NCBI RefSeq assembly: GCF_900186955.1
Contig: NZ_LT906438.1
Span: forward strand, 3,410,001 to 3,474,000
DNA length: 64,000 nt
Direction of reading: 5' to 3'
Source: Bacillus pumilus
GTDB taxonomy: Bacteria; Bacillota; Bacilli; Bacillales; Bacillaceae
Shown: positions 8,408 through 15,379 of the stretch, in pieces
Numbering within the stretch: position 1 is the stretch's first letter
How the letters are laid out: each line of letters opens with the position of its first letter
Notes under the pieces: generated by a model
What the model was told of the DNA's origin: nothing
What the model saw: the letters and a program-made list of their open reading frames with translations, nothing else
Database searches by the model: none
Position numbers and translations under genes: made by a program

Positions 8408-9220
8408 ATTATTAAGAAAAGACGGTTTTGGGTCCCAGCCCTTTTCTCGGTTGCAGTATTACTTCTGTCTTCGTGTGGTGCAAATGAAACAAATGGGAAC
8501 GGAGATAAACGTAATTCTACAGCGAAAGGGTCGCCAATTTTGGAGGATGGAAAATTTATATTTGCAGCATCAGGTGAATTTCACCCGTTCAGTTACATGG
8601 ATGGAAATCAGATGTCAGGCTTTGATATCGATGTAGGCAATGCGATTAGTGACAAACTAGGCCTCGAGCCTATACAGAAGAAATATAAATTCGCAGGCAT
8701 CGTTGAAGGTGTGAAATCAGGAAAATTTGATGCGGCAGTTGCAAGTCATACCATCAATGAGGAACGAAAAAAACACGTCCTTCTTTCTAAGCCATACTAC
8801 TACTCTGGTCCGCAAATTTTCACAAGACCTGGAGCAGACATTCAACATGCTGATGATTTAAAAGGCAAAGAAATCGCTGTTTCAAAAGGCTCATCCTACG
8901 CTGATATTGCAAAGGAACATAGCGGACAGGAACCAAAATATTACGACAGTGATGTAGTCGCTTTAGAAGCACTAGCCAACGGAAAACACAATGCAGTCGT
9001 GACGGATTTCGCCACAGGTGCAGAAGCCATGAAGAAAAAATTAAAGATTGAAGCACAAGAAAGACTCGGACAAAGCGAGCAGGCAATTGCTGTATCTAAA
9101 GAAAATGAACAGCTCATAAAAGAGATCAACGATGCGATTGACGCATTAAAAAAGGACGGAACATTAAAACAAATTAGCGAGAAATACTTTGATGAAGACA
9201 TCACGGTCAAACAAAATTAA
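8408..9220 (+). CDS. Amino-acid ABC transporter, substrate-binding lipoprotein
   Basis: A periplasmic-binding-protein-fold lipoprotein that captures a polar amino acid outside the membrane. The signal peptide ends in a lipobox, LLLSSC, and the family 3 binding-protein signature is visible as GFDIDVGNAI. The start is unusual: an ideal AAAAGGAGG site (8391-8399) is followed eight bases later by ATT (8408), with a second ATT at 8411, and no ATG, GTG or TTG. I annotate from ATT; the alternative is the ATG at 8333, which has GAGG nearby but would put 25 extra residues before the signal peptide. Ligand is uncertain; the nearby amtB-glnK suggests a nitrogen source such as glutamine. Confidence 0.8.
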   Translation: MIKKRRFWVPALFSVAVLLLSSCGANETNGNGDKRNSTAKGSPILEDGKFIFAASGEFHPFSYMDGNQMSGFDIDVGNAISDKLGLEPIQKKYKFAGIVEGVKSGKFDAAVASHTINEERKKHVLLSKPYYYSGPQIFTRPGADIQHADDLKGKEIAVSKGSSYADIAKEHSGQEPKYYDSDVVALEALANGKHNAVVTDFATGAEAMKKKLKIEAQERLGQSEQAIAVSKENEQLIKEINDAIDALKKDGTLKQISEKYFDEDITVKQN

Positions 9221-9230
9221 AACCACGATT

Positions 9231-9255
9231 GTGCGCCTTTTTTAGGCGCACTTTC
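9231..9255 (+). terminator. Intercistronic hairpin after the binding-protein gene
   Basis: GTGCGCC (9231-9237) pairs perfectly with GGCGCAC (9245-9251) around a T-rich loop, followed by a short T-run. Such a hairpin between a binding-protein gene and its permease often lowers downstream transcription or protects upstream mRNA, giving more binding protein than membrane parts. It may act as a partial terminator. Confidence 0.75.
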
Positions 9256-9275
9256 TTCAAATGGAGATGATTGTT

Positions 9276-9938
9276 TTGCCTAGCCTATCACATTTTTTTC
9301 AGACGCTGATTGATTCAAGAGGTATTTTTTTAGAAGGAATGCTACTCACGTTACAGCTCACTGTGATCAGCATCTTCATCGGCATGTTCATCGGGCTTTT
9401 CTTTGCTTTATTGAAAATATCACGCGTGGCTGTCTTCGGTTATATCGCCAACGCCTATATCTTCCTTGTACGCGGCACACCACTGATTGTTCAAATTTTC
9501 ATCCTATATTTTGGACTGACAGAATTAAATATCCCCGACTTCTGGGCCGCTTCCATTGCGCTCGCCTTTCATAATGGAGCGTATATAGCAGAAATATTCA
9601 GAGGTGCCATCCAATCAATCGATCAAGGGCAAAAAGAGGCTGGACGCTCTCTTGGCATGGGGCGTTTTCTAACAATGAGACGTATTATTCTCCCGCAAGC
9701 GATGCGGCGTGCCCTCCCTCCTCTTGGCAACCAGTTCATTATTGGCTTAAAAGATTCATCACTCGCCGCCTTTATTAGCGTCAATGAACTATTTAACGTC
9801 GCCACGACCCAAGGCTCAAACAGCTTTGACAATATGACCTATTTACTTGTTGTAGCCGTCTATTACTTAGTTCTTGTCCTGCTGTTAACATTCGCTGTCC
9901 AAACCTTTGAGAAGAAACTATCAGTCAGTGACCATTAG
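9276..9938 (+). CDS. Amino-acid ABC transporter, permease
   Basis: A 220-residue inner-membrane subunit of the His/Glu/Gln/Arg/opine class with about five membrane segments. The ATPase-docking EAA loop is readable as [18 protein letters not shown] near residues 131-148. The N-terminal half contains [17 protein letters not shown], the typical start of these permeases. The TTG at 9276 is chosen because GGAGATGA precedes it; the ATG codons at 9261 and 9267 lie in or before that site. It is the middle gene of a binding protein-permease-ATPase operon. Confidence 0.88.
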   Translation: MPSLSHFFQTLIDSRGIFLEGMLLTLQLTVISIFIGMFIGLFFALLKISRVAVFGYIANAYIFLVRGTPLIVQIFILYFGLTELNIPDFWAASIALAFHNGAYIAEIFRGAIQSIDQGQKEAGRSLGMGRFLTMRRIILPQAMRRALPPLGNQFIIGLKDSSLAAFISVNELFNVATTQGSNSFDNMTYLLVVAVYYLVLVLLLTFAVQTFEKKLSVSDH

Positions 9939-9948
9939 GAGGAGAAAC

Positions 9949-10689
9949 ATGACAGAATCAAAGGAACTCATTCGTGTTGAAAAACTCAATAAACACTTCG
10001 GAGAACTGCATGTTTTAAAGGATATCGACCTCACTGTTTATGAAAATGATGTGGTCGTCTTAATTGGAGCCAGTGGCTCTGGAAAAAGCACCTTGCTCCG
10101 CTGTATGAACTTTTTAGAAATCAAAAATGATGGAGAAATCGTCATTGATGGCAGCCCTGTTCACCCAAAACGCGATCAATTAAACGAGATGCGGCAAAAA
10201 ATAGGCATGGTGTTTCAGCATTTTAACCTCTTTCCGCATAAAACTGTGCTTGAAAACATCATCGAAGCGCCTGTTATGGTGAAAAAAACAAAAAAGGCTC
10301 AAGCTGTATCAGAAGCCAATGCCCTGTTAGAAAAGGTCGGACTTGCGGATAAAGCCAACGTATATCCTTCTAAGCTATCAGGCGGTCAAAAGCAGCGTGT
10401 GGCTATTGCAAGAGCTCTCGCCATGAAACCAGATGTCATGTTATTTGACGAACCTACGTCTGCCCTCGATCCAGAGCTTGTAGGCGAGGTACTGCAAACA
10501 ATGAAAAGTCTCGCAAAAGAAGGCATGACGATGGTCATCGTCACACATGAAATGGGCTTTGCGAAAGAAGTCGCCGATCGTGTCGTCTATATGCACGAAG
10601 GCCGTATCGTCGAAGAAGGCACGCCATCAAAATTGTTCGATTCCCCTCAAGAGGAACGAACCAAGCTTTTTCTCAGCTCCATTTTATAG
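9949..10689 (+). CDS. Amino-acid ABC transporter, ATP-binding protein (GlnQ-like)
   Basis: A 246-residue ATPase that powers uptake by the preceding permease. Walker A is GASGSGKST (about residues 38-46), the signature is LSGGQKQR, Walker B is [14 protein letters not shown], and the switch His is in VTHEMGFA. These are typical of polar amino-acid importers (GlnQ/HisP type). The start ATG at 9949 directly follows AGGAGGAGAAAC, 10 bases after the permease stop, so the ORF's 14 extra N-terminal codons are dropped. Specificity cannot be read from the ATPase. Confidence 0.92.
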   Translation: MTESKELIRVEKLNKHFGELHVLKDIDLTVYENDVVVLIGASGSGKSTLLRCMNFLEIKNDGEIVIDGSPVHPKRDQLNEMRQKIGMVFQHFNLFPHKTVLENIIEAPVMVKKTKKAQAVSEANALLEKVGLADKANVYPSKLSGGQKQRVAIARALAMKPDVMLFDEPTSALDPELVGEVLQTMKSLAKEGMTMVIVTHEMGFAKEVADRVVYMHEGRIVEEGTPSKLFDSPQEERTKLFLSSIL

Positions 10690-10782
10690 GTCAAACGCCC
10701 TTTATTTTTCGTGCTCAATGCACGTTTTTTCTCATATTTCACGAACTTTTCATCCATTTATATTGAATATAACCAAAAACCA

Positions 10783-10799
10783 TGTAAGATTACCTTACA
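10783..10799 (+). promoter_or_regulatory. TnrA operator of amtB-glnK
   Basis: TGTAAGATTACCTTACA is a perfect match to the TnrA site TGTNA-N7-TNACA. Its centre lies about 49 bases upstream of the start point inferred from the TATAAT box at 10828, the position at which TnrA activates nrgAB in B. subtilis. This implies induction under nitrogen limitation. Confidence 0.93.
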
Positions 10800-10804
10800 T
10801 GAAT

Positions 10805-10833
10805 ATGTCATATATGACTTTTCTCTCTATAAT
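10805..10833 (+). promoter_or_regulatory. Promoter of amtB-glnK
   Basis: A consensus -10 box TATAAT (10828-10833) with a poor -35 (ATGTCA, 10805-10810) at 17-base spacing. A weak -35 fits an activator-dependent promoter behind the TnrA site. Confidence 0.8.
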
Positions 10834-10882
10834 GAAGAATTAAGAAATCAATTAATTCTGAATGATTCAGGGGGAATGCAGC

Positions 10883-12091
10883 ATGCAAATGGGTGATACA
10901 GTATTTATGTTCTTCTGCGCACTACTCGTGTGGTTAATGACACCGGGTTTAGCCTTATTCTACGGAGGACTCGTGAGAAGTAAAAACGTCTTAAGTACAA
11001 CCATGCACAGCTTAACTTCACTAGCGATCGTCTCTATCGTATGGATCATGTTTGGCTATTCCTTGGCTTTTGCGCCAGGCAATGCATGGATTGGAGGCTT
11101 AGACTGGATTGGATTAAAAGGCGTTGGCTTTGAACCTGGTCCCTACAGTGAGACCATCCCACATTCATTGTTCATGATGTTCCAAATGACCTTTGCCGTC
11201 TTAACAACAGCCATCATCTCAGGTGCCTTTGCTGAACGAATTCGTTACTCAGCGGTCGTTGTGTTTACACTCCTTTGGGTCACATTTGTATACGCGCCAG
11301 TCGCACACTGGGTATGGGGAGGCGGTTGGATTGGCGAAATGGGTGCGCTCGACTTCGCTGGAGGAAACGTGGTTCACATTTCATCAGGTGTTGCAGGTCT
11401 AGTCGTAGCGATTGTGCTCGGGAAGCGTAAAGAAGCAGCAAGCTCTTCTCCTCACAATTTGATTTATACTCTTCTTGGCGGAGCTGTCATTTGGTTTGGA
11501 TGGTTTGGCTTTAACGTTGGAAGTGCCCTTACCTTAGACAGTGTCGCAATGTATGCCTTTATTAACACCAATACAGCTGCTGCTGCGGGAATCATCGGCT
11601 GGCTGTTAGTCGAGTGGATGATCAACAAAAAACCGACCATGCTCGGCGCGATTTCTGGAGCCATCGCAGGTCTTGTGGCAATTACACCTGCCGCCGGTTT
11701 TGTCACACCTTTTGCTTCTATCATCATCGGAATTATTGGCGGGATTGTGTGTTTCTGGGGAGTCTTCTCACTCAAAGCCAAATTTGGCTATGATGATGCA
11801 CTAGATGCATTCGGTCTTCACGGAATTGGCGGGACTTGGGGAGGAATTGCAACCGGGCTTTTCGCAACAACCTCTGTCAATGACGGTGGAGCCAATGGAT
11901 TATTCTACGGAGATCCCAGCTTACTTTGGAAGCAAGTCGTCGCTATTGTTGCCACTTATGCCTTTGTAGCTGTTGTGACATACGTAATCATCAAAGTGGT
12001 CAATCTCTTCTTTAAGATTCGCGCAACCGAAGAAGAAGAATCAGTGGGTCTTGATTTAACCATGCATGGGGAAAAAGCTTATCAAGATTAA
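10883..12091 (+). CDS. amtB: Ammonium transporter AmtB (NrgA)
   Basis: A 402-residue Amt/Rh-family ammonium channel with eleven hydrophobic segments. The N-terminus MQMGDTVFMFFCALLVWLMT matches what I know of B. subtilis NrgA. Conserved family segments include TPGLALFYGGLVR and the AHWVWGGGW and LHGIGGTWGG regions that carry the pore histidines. The ATG at 10883 follows AGGGGGAATGCAGC. It forms an operon with glnK, 18 bases downstream, under TnrA control. At low ammonium it imports ammonium and, through GlnK, takes part in nitrogen sensing at the membrane. Confidence 0.96.
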   Translation: MQMGDTVFMFFCALLVWLMTPGLALFYGGLVRSKNVLSTTMHSLTSLAIVSIVWIMFGYSLAFAPGNAWIGGLDWIGLKGVGFEPGPYSETIPHSLFMMFQMTFAVLTTAIISGAFAERIRYSAVVVFTLLWVTFVYAPVAHWVWGGGWIGEMGALDFAGGNVVHISSGVAGLVVAIVLGKRKEAASSSPHNLIYTLLGGAVIWFGWFGFNVGSALTLDSVAMYAFINTNTAAAAGIIGWLLVEWMINKKPTMLGAISGAIAGLVAITPAAGFVTPFASIIIGIIGGIVCFWGVFSLKAKFGYDDALDAFGLHGIGGTWGGIATGLFATTSVNDGGANGLFYGDPSLLWKQVVAIVATYAFVAVVTYVIIKVVNLFFKIRATEEEESVGLDLTMHGEKAYQD

Positions 12092-12109
12092 AGAAAAAGG
12101 GGTGTCTCT

Positions 12110-12457
12110 ATGAGCAAAATGTATAAAGTGGAGATTGTCACACGTCCAGCCAATTTTGAAACATTAAAGGTGGAGCTTGGAAAGATTGGTGTTACTTCCA
12201 TTACCTTTTCGAATGTACACGGCTGCGGTTTACAAAAGGGACATACAGAGCTATACCGTGGCGTCAAAAAGGAAAGTAATGTGTACGAACGATTAAAGAT
12301 TGAAATCGTCCTAAGCGAAGTACCTGTCGAACAGGTCGTTGAAACAGCTCAAAAGGTACTTCGTACAGGCGAACCAGGGGATGGGAAAATTTTTATATAT
12401 GAGATAGAAAATACAATCAACATTCGGACAGGTGAAGAAGGACCTGCCGCTCTTTAA
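12110..12457 (+). CDS. glnK: PII-like nitrogen regulator GlnK (NrgB)
   Basis: A 115-residue PII protein. Residues KGHTELYRG form the T-loop base with its conserved tyrosine near residue 51, and GDGKIFIYEIENTINIRTGE is the C-terminal PII signature. In Bacillus GlnK is not uridylylated but binds AmtB and TnrA according to nitrogen and ATP state. Ribosome site AAGGGG lies before the ATG. The gene ends just before an intrinsic terminator. Confidence 0.95.
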   Translation: MSKMYKVEIVTRPANFETLKVELGKIGVTSITFSNVHGCGLQKGHTELYRGVKKESNVYERLKIEIVLSEVPVEQVVETAQKVLRTGEPGDGKIFIYEIENTINIRTGEEGPAAL

Positions 12458-12461
12458 ACCA

Positions 12462-12487
12462 TCCTCCGCCGAGTGCGGGGATTTTTT
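12462..12487 (+). terminator. Terminator of amtB-glnK
   Basis: A GC-rich hairpin (CCTCCGC with GCGGGG around CGAGT, one G-T pair) is followed by six T. Confidence 0.8.
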
Positions 12488-12494
12488 AAAGACA

Positions 12495-12529
12495 GAAAAA
12501 AACCTCTGCATGATTCATATACAGAGGTT
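12495..12529 (-). terminator. Terminator of spoIIQ
   Basis: AACCTCTG (12501-12508) and CAGAGGTT (12522-12529) pair, followed on the minus strand by a T-run. Confidence 0.85.
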
Positions 12530-12536
12530 TCAAGAA

Positions 12537-13433
12537 TTAAGATTGTTTTGTTTCTTCAGATTGACTGCTGTCTTTAGAGGAATCAGAAGACTTTTCTTGA
12601 TCAGAGGATTTCCCCTTCTCATCAGACTTTTCTTCAGATTTTTCTCCAGCAGGCTCTTTGGCCTTATCTTCAGCAGCAGGTTCCTTCGTTTTTTCATCAG
12701 CTTTTGGCTGAGCAGGTTCTTTTGCTTCTTCCGTCACTTCTTGCGCGGCCTTTTCAATAGTTGAAACAGGCTTGTCAATGAAGCTAAGTGGATTAAGCGC
12801 TAAACCTTCCATACGAATTTCAAAATGCACATGGTTGCCGCTTTCAGCACCATAAAGATTTTTACCAGAAGCACCGATGACATCATTCTGCTTCACTTCA
12901 TCGCCTTCTTTAACACTCACCTGTGACAACGATTGATAAACAGTCGATAATCCATCTTCATGTTCAATTTCAACGACGTGACCGAGAACTGGATCTTTTT
13001 TCGCTTGAACCACTGTTCCACTAAGAGCAGCTGTGACATCAAACACTTTGCCATCTTTATCTGCAAGATCAATACCTTTGCTCAAGGTATAGGTGTTATT
13101 ATAGTTTACAAGTGCTGCTTCTTTTTCTTTTTGATCAGCATCTGCTTCATAGAACTTTTTCACGACAGAAACATTATCAGAATTCTGGACTGGCATGGCA
13201 ACATTTTCAATTGGCTTTCCAACTTCAACGGCATCATCACGCTGTTCTTGCCCTGTTTGATTTCCATCAGATAGTTGGTCTTTCACATCTTTTGATACAG
13301 CTTGATACCAAAGAACGGCTGTTAACACGACCGCTGCGCTGACCAAGTAAATTGCAGGGAATACCCAGCGCTTACGGAAAAATTGCTGAACTTTTGTGAT
13401 TTTGGAAGTACGTTTCTTTTCTTCCTCTCTCAT
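12537..13433 (-). CDS. spoIIQ: Forespore engulfment protein SpoIIQ
   Basis: A 298-residue membrane protein of the forespore. One N-terminal membrane segment (about residues 22-42) precedes an M23/LytM domain. SpoIIQ pairs with SpoIIIAH across the septum, forming the feeding channel and engulfment zipper. The LytM domain is degenerate: the HxH motif survives in NHVHFEIR, but the upstream His of active M23 enzymes is replaced in LSKGIDLA, as in B. subtilis. The C-terminal tail of about 85 residues is rich in Lys, Glu, Ser and Ala and low in complexity. The ATG follows GAGGTGATG. Confidence 0.95.
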   Translation of the reverse strand: MREEEKKRTSKITKVQQFFRKRWVFPAIYLVSAAVVLTAVLWYQAVSKDVKDQLSDGNQTGQEQRDDAVEVGKPIENVAMPVQNSDNVSVVKKFYEADADQKEKEAALVNYNNTYTLSKGIDLADKDGKVFDVTAALSGTVVQAKKDPVLGHVVEIEHEDGLSTVYQSLSQVSVKEGDEVKQNDVIGASGKNLYGAESGNHVHFEIRMEGLALNPLSFIDKPVSTIEKAAQEVTEEAKEPAQPKADEKTKEPAAEDKAKEPAGEKSEEKSDEKGKSSDQEKSSDSSKDSSQSEETKQS

Positions 13434-13451
13434 TTTTCATCACCTCAGCAA

Positions 13452-13481
13452 CATTCTGAACACTTTTCAAAAAATATATAC
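13452..13481 (-). promoter_or_regulatory. Sigma-F promoter of spoIIQ
   Basis: Minus strand GTATA (13477-13481), 15 bases, then GTTCAGAATG (13452-13461). This fits the sigma-F consensus GYATA and GGNNANAHTR with one mismatch. Sigma-F control of spoIIQ is established in B. subtilis. Confidence 0.75.
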
Positions 13482-13564
13482 ACACGAAATCATTTTTCTT
13501 TTTATTTTGCGCAATCGCATCAATAATATGTATGATGAATGAAAAAAAGATGGGGGACTTTAAT

Positions 13565-14059
13565 GTGAAAACTTTCAACCGTATAGCAACAGAAGATGAC
13601 CTCAAAGCAATCGTTGATATTTACAATTCGACTATTGCTTCAAGAGAAGTAACCGCCGATACAGAACCAGTTTCAGTTGAAGACCGCCGGCAATGGTTTT
13701 TGAATCATTCAGAGAAAAGACCTCTCTATGTGAAAACAGATGAGGATGGACATATTTACGGCTGGCTCAGCTTTGAAACGTTTTATGGAAGACCTGCATA
13801 CAACGGGACCGTTGAAATGAGTATTTACTTAAACCAAGACGATCGAGGGAAAGGCTTAGGGTCACTTTTTTTACAAGAGGCCATTGAGTTGGCACCTTCA
13901 CTAGGCATTCGAACATTACTCGCCTTTATTTTCGGGCACAACGAAGCCAGCATTCGATTATTTAAAAAGCACGGCTTTGAAACATGGGGTCACCTGCCAC
14001 GCATCGCAGAAATGGACGGCAGCAGGTACGATTTAGACATTCTAGGAAAAGAATTATAA
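13565..14059 (+). CDS. ywnH: GNAT acetyltransferase YwnH (phosphinothricin acetyltransferase type)
   Basis: A 164-residue N-acetyltransferase. The acetyl-CoA loop is DDRGKGLGSLFLQEAI near residues 97-112, and the C-terminal half has GHNEASIRLFKKHGFETWG, a standard GNAT ending. The sequence pattern is that of the phosphinothricin/methionine sulfoximine acetyltransferase group; B. subtilis ywnH lies near spoIIQ. GTG at 13565 is chosen because GGGGG precedes it, giving a length close to YwnH. It diverges from spoIIQ. Confidence 0.85.
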   Translation: MKTFNRIATEDDLKAIVDIYNSTIASREVTADTEPVSVEDRRQWFLNHSEKRPLYVKTDEDGHIYGWLSFETFYGRPAYNGTVEMSIYLNQDDRGKGLGSLFLQEAIELAPSLGIRTLLAFIFGHNEASIRLFKKHGFETWGHLPRIAEMDGSRYDLDILGKEL

Positions 14060-14062
14060 AAT

Positions 14063-14089
14063 GAGCGTCTCTCCAACAAAGAGACGCTT
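14063..14089 (+). terminator. Hairpin after ywnH, copy 1 of a duplicated terminator
   Basis: GCGTCTCT and AGAGACGC pair around CCAACAA. Only a short TT follows, so this copy probably terminates poorly. The same 27 bases recur at 14265-14291. Confidence 0.7.
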
Positions 14090-14264
14090 CAGATTGTTGA
14101 CAAAGGGCTAAAATGATCTTGATTTTAGCCCTTTGTCTTCTTTTCAGCGTGATAGAAAACCTTTGCAGTCAAGGAAGGACGAGTACTGGAGCGGAGCGAA
14201 TTTGACATTCGTGAGCACCAGCACGCAGGACTGACAACGAATGCGAGGGTTTGTCTACATGCTG
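14090..14264. repeat. Structured intergenic element flanked by 27-base direct repeats
   Basis: This 175-base segment has no credible gene. It starts with a perfect 16-base-pair hairpin (GACAAAGGGCTAAAAT against its complement, 14098-14136). Further on there are imperfect pairings joining its two halves: GCAGTC near 14164 with GACTG near 14230, and AAACC near 14157 with GGTTT near 14248. It is bracketed by the same 27-base terminator sequence on both sides. It resembles a dispersed intergenic repeat of Bacillus genomes; a roughly 190-base repeated element was reported in the B. subtilis genome paper, but I cannot confirm that this is the same family. Confidence 0.5.
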
Positions 14265-14291
14265 GAGCGTCTCTCCAACAAAGAGACGCTT
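14265..14291 (+). terminator. Duplicated terminator, copy 2
   Basis: Identical to 14063-14089, but here the hairpin is followed by six T (14290-14295), so it is a good plus-strand terminator. It also sits just beyond the stop of the minus-strand thioredoxin-like gene. Confidence 0.8.
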
Positions 14292-14293
14292 TT

Positions 14294-14824
14294 TTATGAT
14301 GCGTGTAACAGCTGTTCAAACTGTTTCGCATTTTGAACAGATTTTCTTTGGAGGATGATGCCATGTTCATCTATCAGAATCGCTTGCGGAACAACAGTTA
14401 CCCCATACAGCTCCATGATTTGCGAAGAGCGCATATACACAGCTTGATCAGGCAGCAATTGAAGGAGCAATGCATCATCTCCTTGTTCATCTCCATTGAT
14501 GAAAATGAATTGAGTATCATCGCTAGAGATGTGCTGATGCATATCAGACAAAATGCTTTTGCATGTCATACAAGTGGTATTTACAAATAACAGCATCACG
14601 GCTCTTCCGTTCTGTAAATACTCCTTTAAAATGACCTTATTCCCTGAATGTGTATAGCTACGAAATAACGGCGCAGTATCACCAACATCCGCTTCCTTTA
14701 ATTCAATCCCATCAAGGGATTTAATTTTACTCATAAATTTTCCGATAAAGCGGGCAAGCAAAAACACGACCGCCAGCTGAGCAATGACAATGAATAACAC
14801 AATAATTAGTAGAATATCAGTCAT
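14294..14824 (-). CDS. Membrane-anchored thioredoxin-fold protein, CMTC motif (MauD/TlpA-like)
   Basis: A 176-residue protein with one N-terminal membrane segment (about residues 4-26) and an external thioredoxin-like domain. The active site is CMTC within LFVNTTCMTCKSIL, near residues 84-87, and GVTVVPQAILIDEHG contains the expected cis-proline. This pattern fits the MauD/TlpA redoxin group, which handles disulfides outside the membrane. Its start overlaps the ribosome site GGAGACTAAG that ends the preceding MauE-like gene, so both are translated together. Substrate is not known; the linked six-cysteine peptide is the obvious candidate. Confidence 0.8.
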   Translation of the reverse strand: MTDILLIIVLFIVIAQLAVVFLLARFIGKFMSKIKSLDGIELKEADVGDTAPLFRSYTHSGNKVILKEYLQNGRAVMLLFVNTTCMTCKSILSDMHQHISSDDTQFIFINGDEQGDDALLLQLLPDQAVYMRSSQIMELYGVTVVPQAILIDEHGIILQRKSVQNAKQFEQLLHAS

Positions 14825-14829
14825 TTCAC

Positions 14830-15378
14830 TTAGTCTCCTTCTATAAACGATTCAAATTGATTCATCCATTTTCTTTTGAACATCATGATTGTTTTCCCAA
14901 CCGCTATAATCAAACAGACAGCCACTGCAATCAAAAAACAAATAATATGAAGTGGCCACGGAATTGTTTCTACATAGGGATGTACATAAAACAACCCAAT
15001 CACAAGTTCCAGCATCGACACATTACGAATCACAATTCCCCAGTGAAGATGGTCATTTTCAAGCAAACCTCCACAGCCGCATGAAATGTTACGATGTCCT
15101 CTCAATAAATTGAAGGTGACCGCTCCAGTATAGATACATAAAAGTGCTGTAAGACCAATCGCAGGTACAAGAGACATGTTCCACACGAACAATAAACCCG
15201 TACAAGCCAATTCAACAGTCAAAAACAAATAAAACATGGGCGCCGTGAGCGTAGGAGGCAGCAATCGATAAGCATTCATCTGCTGAATATGCGCCGTTTG
15301 TTTTCTCACTTTATCAAGCCATGCACCTGCAAAGATGATTCCTAATAAATAGACACCTATAAAATAAAAGACACTCAC
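14830..15378 (-). CDS. MauE/DoxX-like redox-associated membrane protein
   Basis: A 182-residue membrane protein with about four or five hydrophobic segments. A cysteine cluster, RNISCGCGG, lies near residues 96-104 in a loop. This architecture fits the MauE family, whose founding member acts with MauD to form disulfides in methylamine dehydrogenase. GTG at 15378 is preferred: AAAGGAG lies in the last codons of the ABC gene and only one base separates that stop from this start. MauD-like and MauE-like genes side by side strengthen both assignments. No methylamine dehydrogenase genes are present. Confidence 0.75.
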   Translation of the reverse strand: MSVFYFIGVYLLGIIFAGAWLDKVRKQTAHIQQMNAYRLLPPTLTAPMFYLFLTVELACTGLLFVWNMSLVPAIGLTALLCIYTGAVTFNLLRGHRNISCGCGGLLENDHLHWGIVIRNVSMLELVIGLFYVHPYVETIPWPLHIICFLIAVAVCLIIAVGKTIMMFKRKWMNQFESFIEGD

Positions 15379-15379
15379 C

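Noticed and set aside
14125..14370. 81-codon minus-strand ORF across the structured repeat
   Set aside because: It runs through the repeat hairpins and overlaps the end of the CMTC gene; the translated sequence looks like the spurious ORFs such repeats give.
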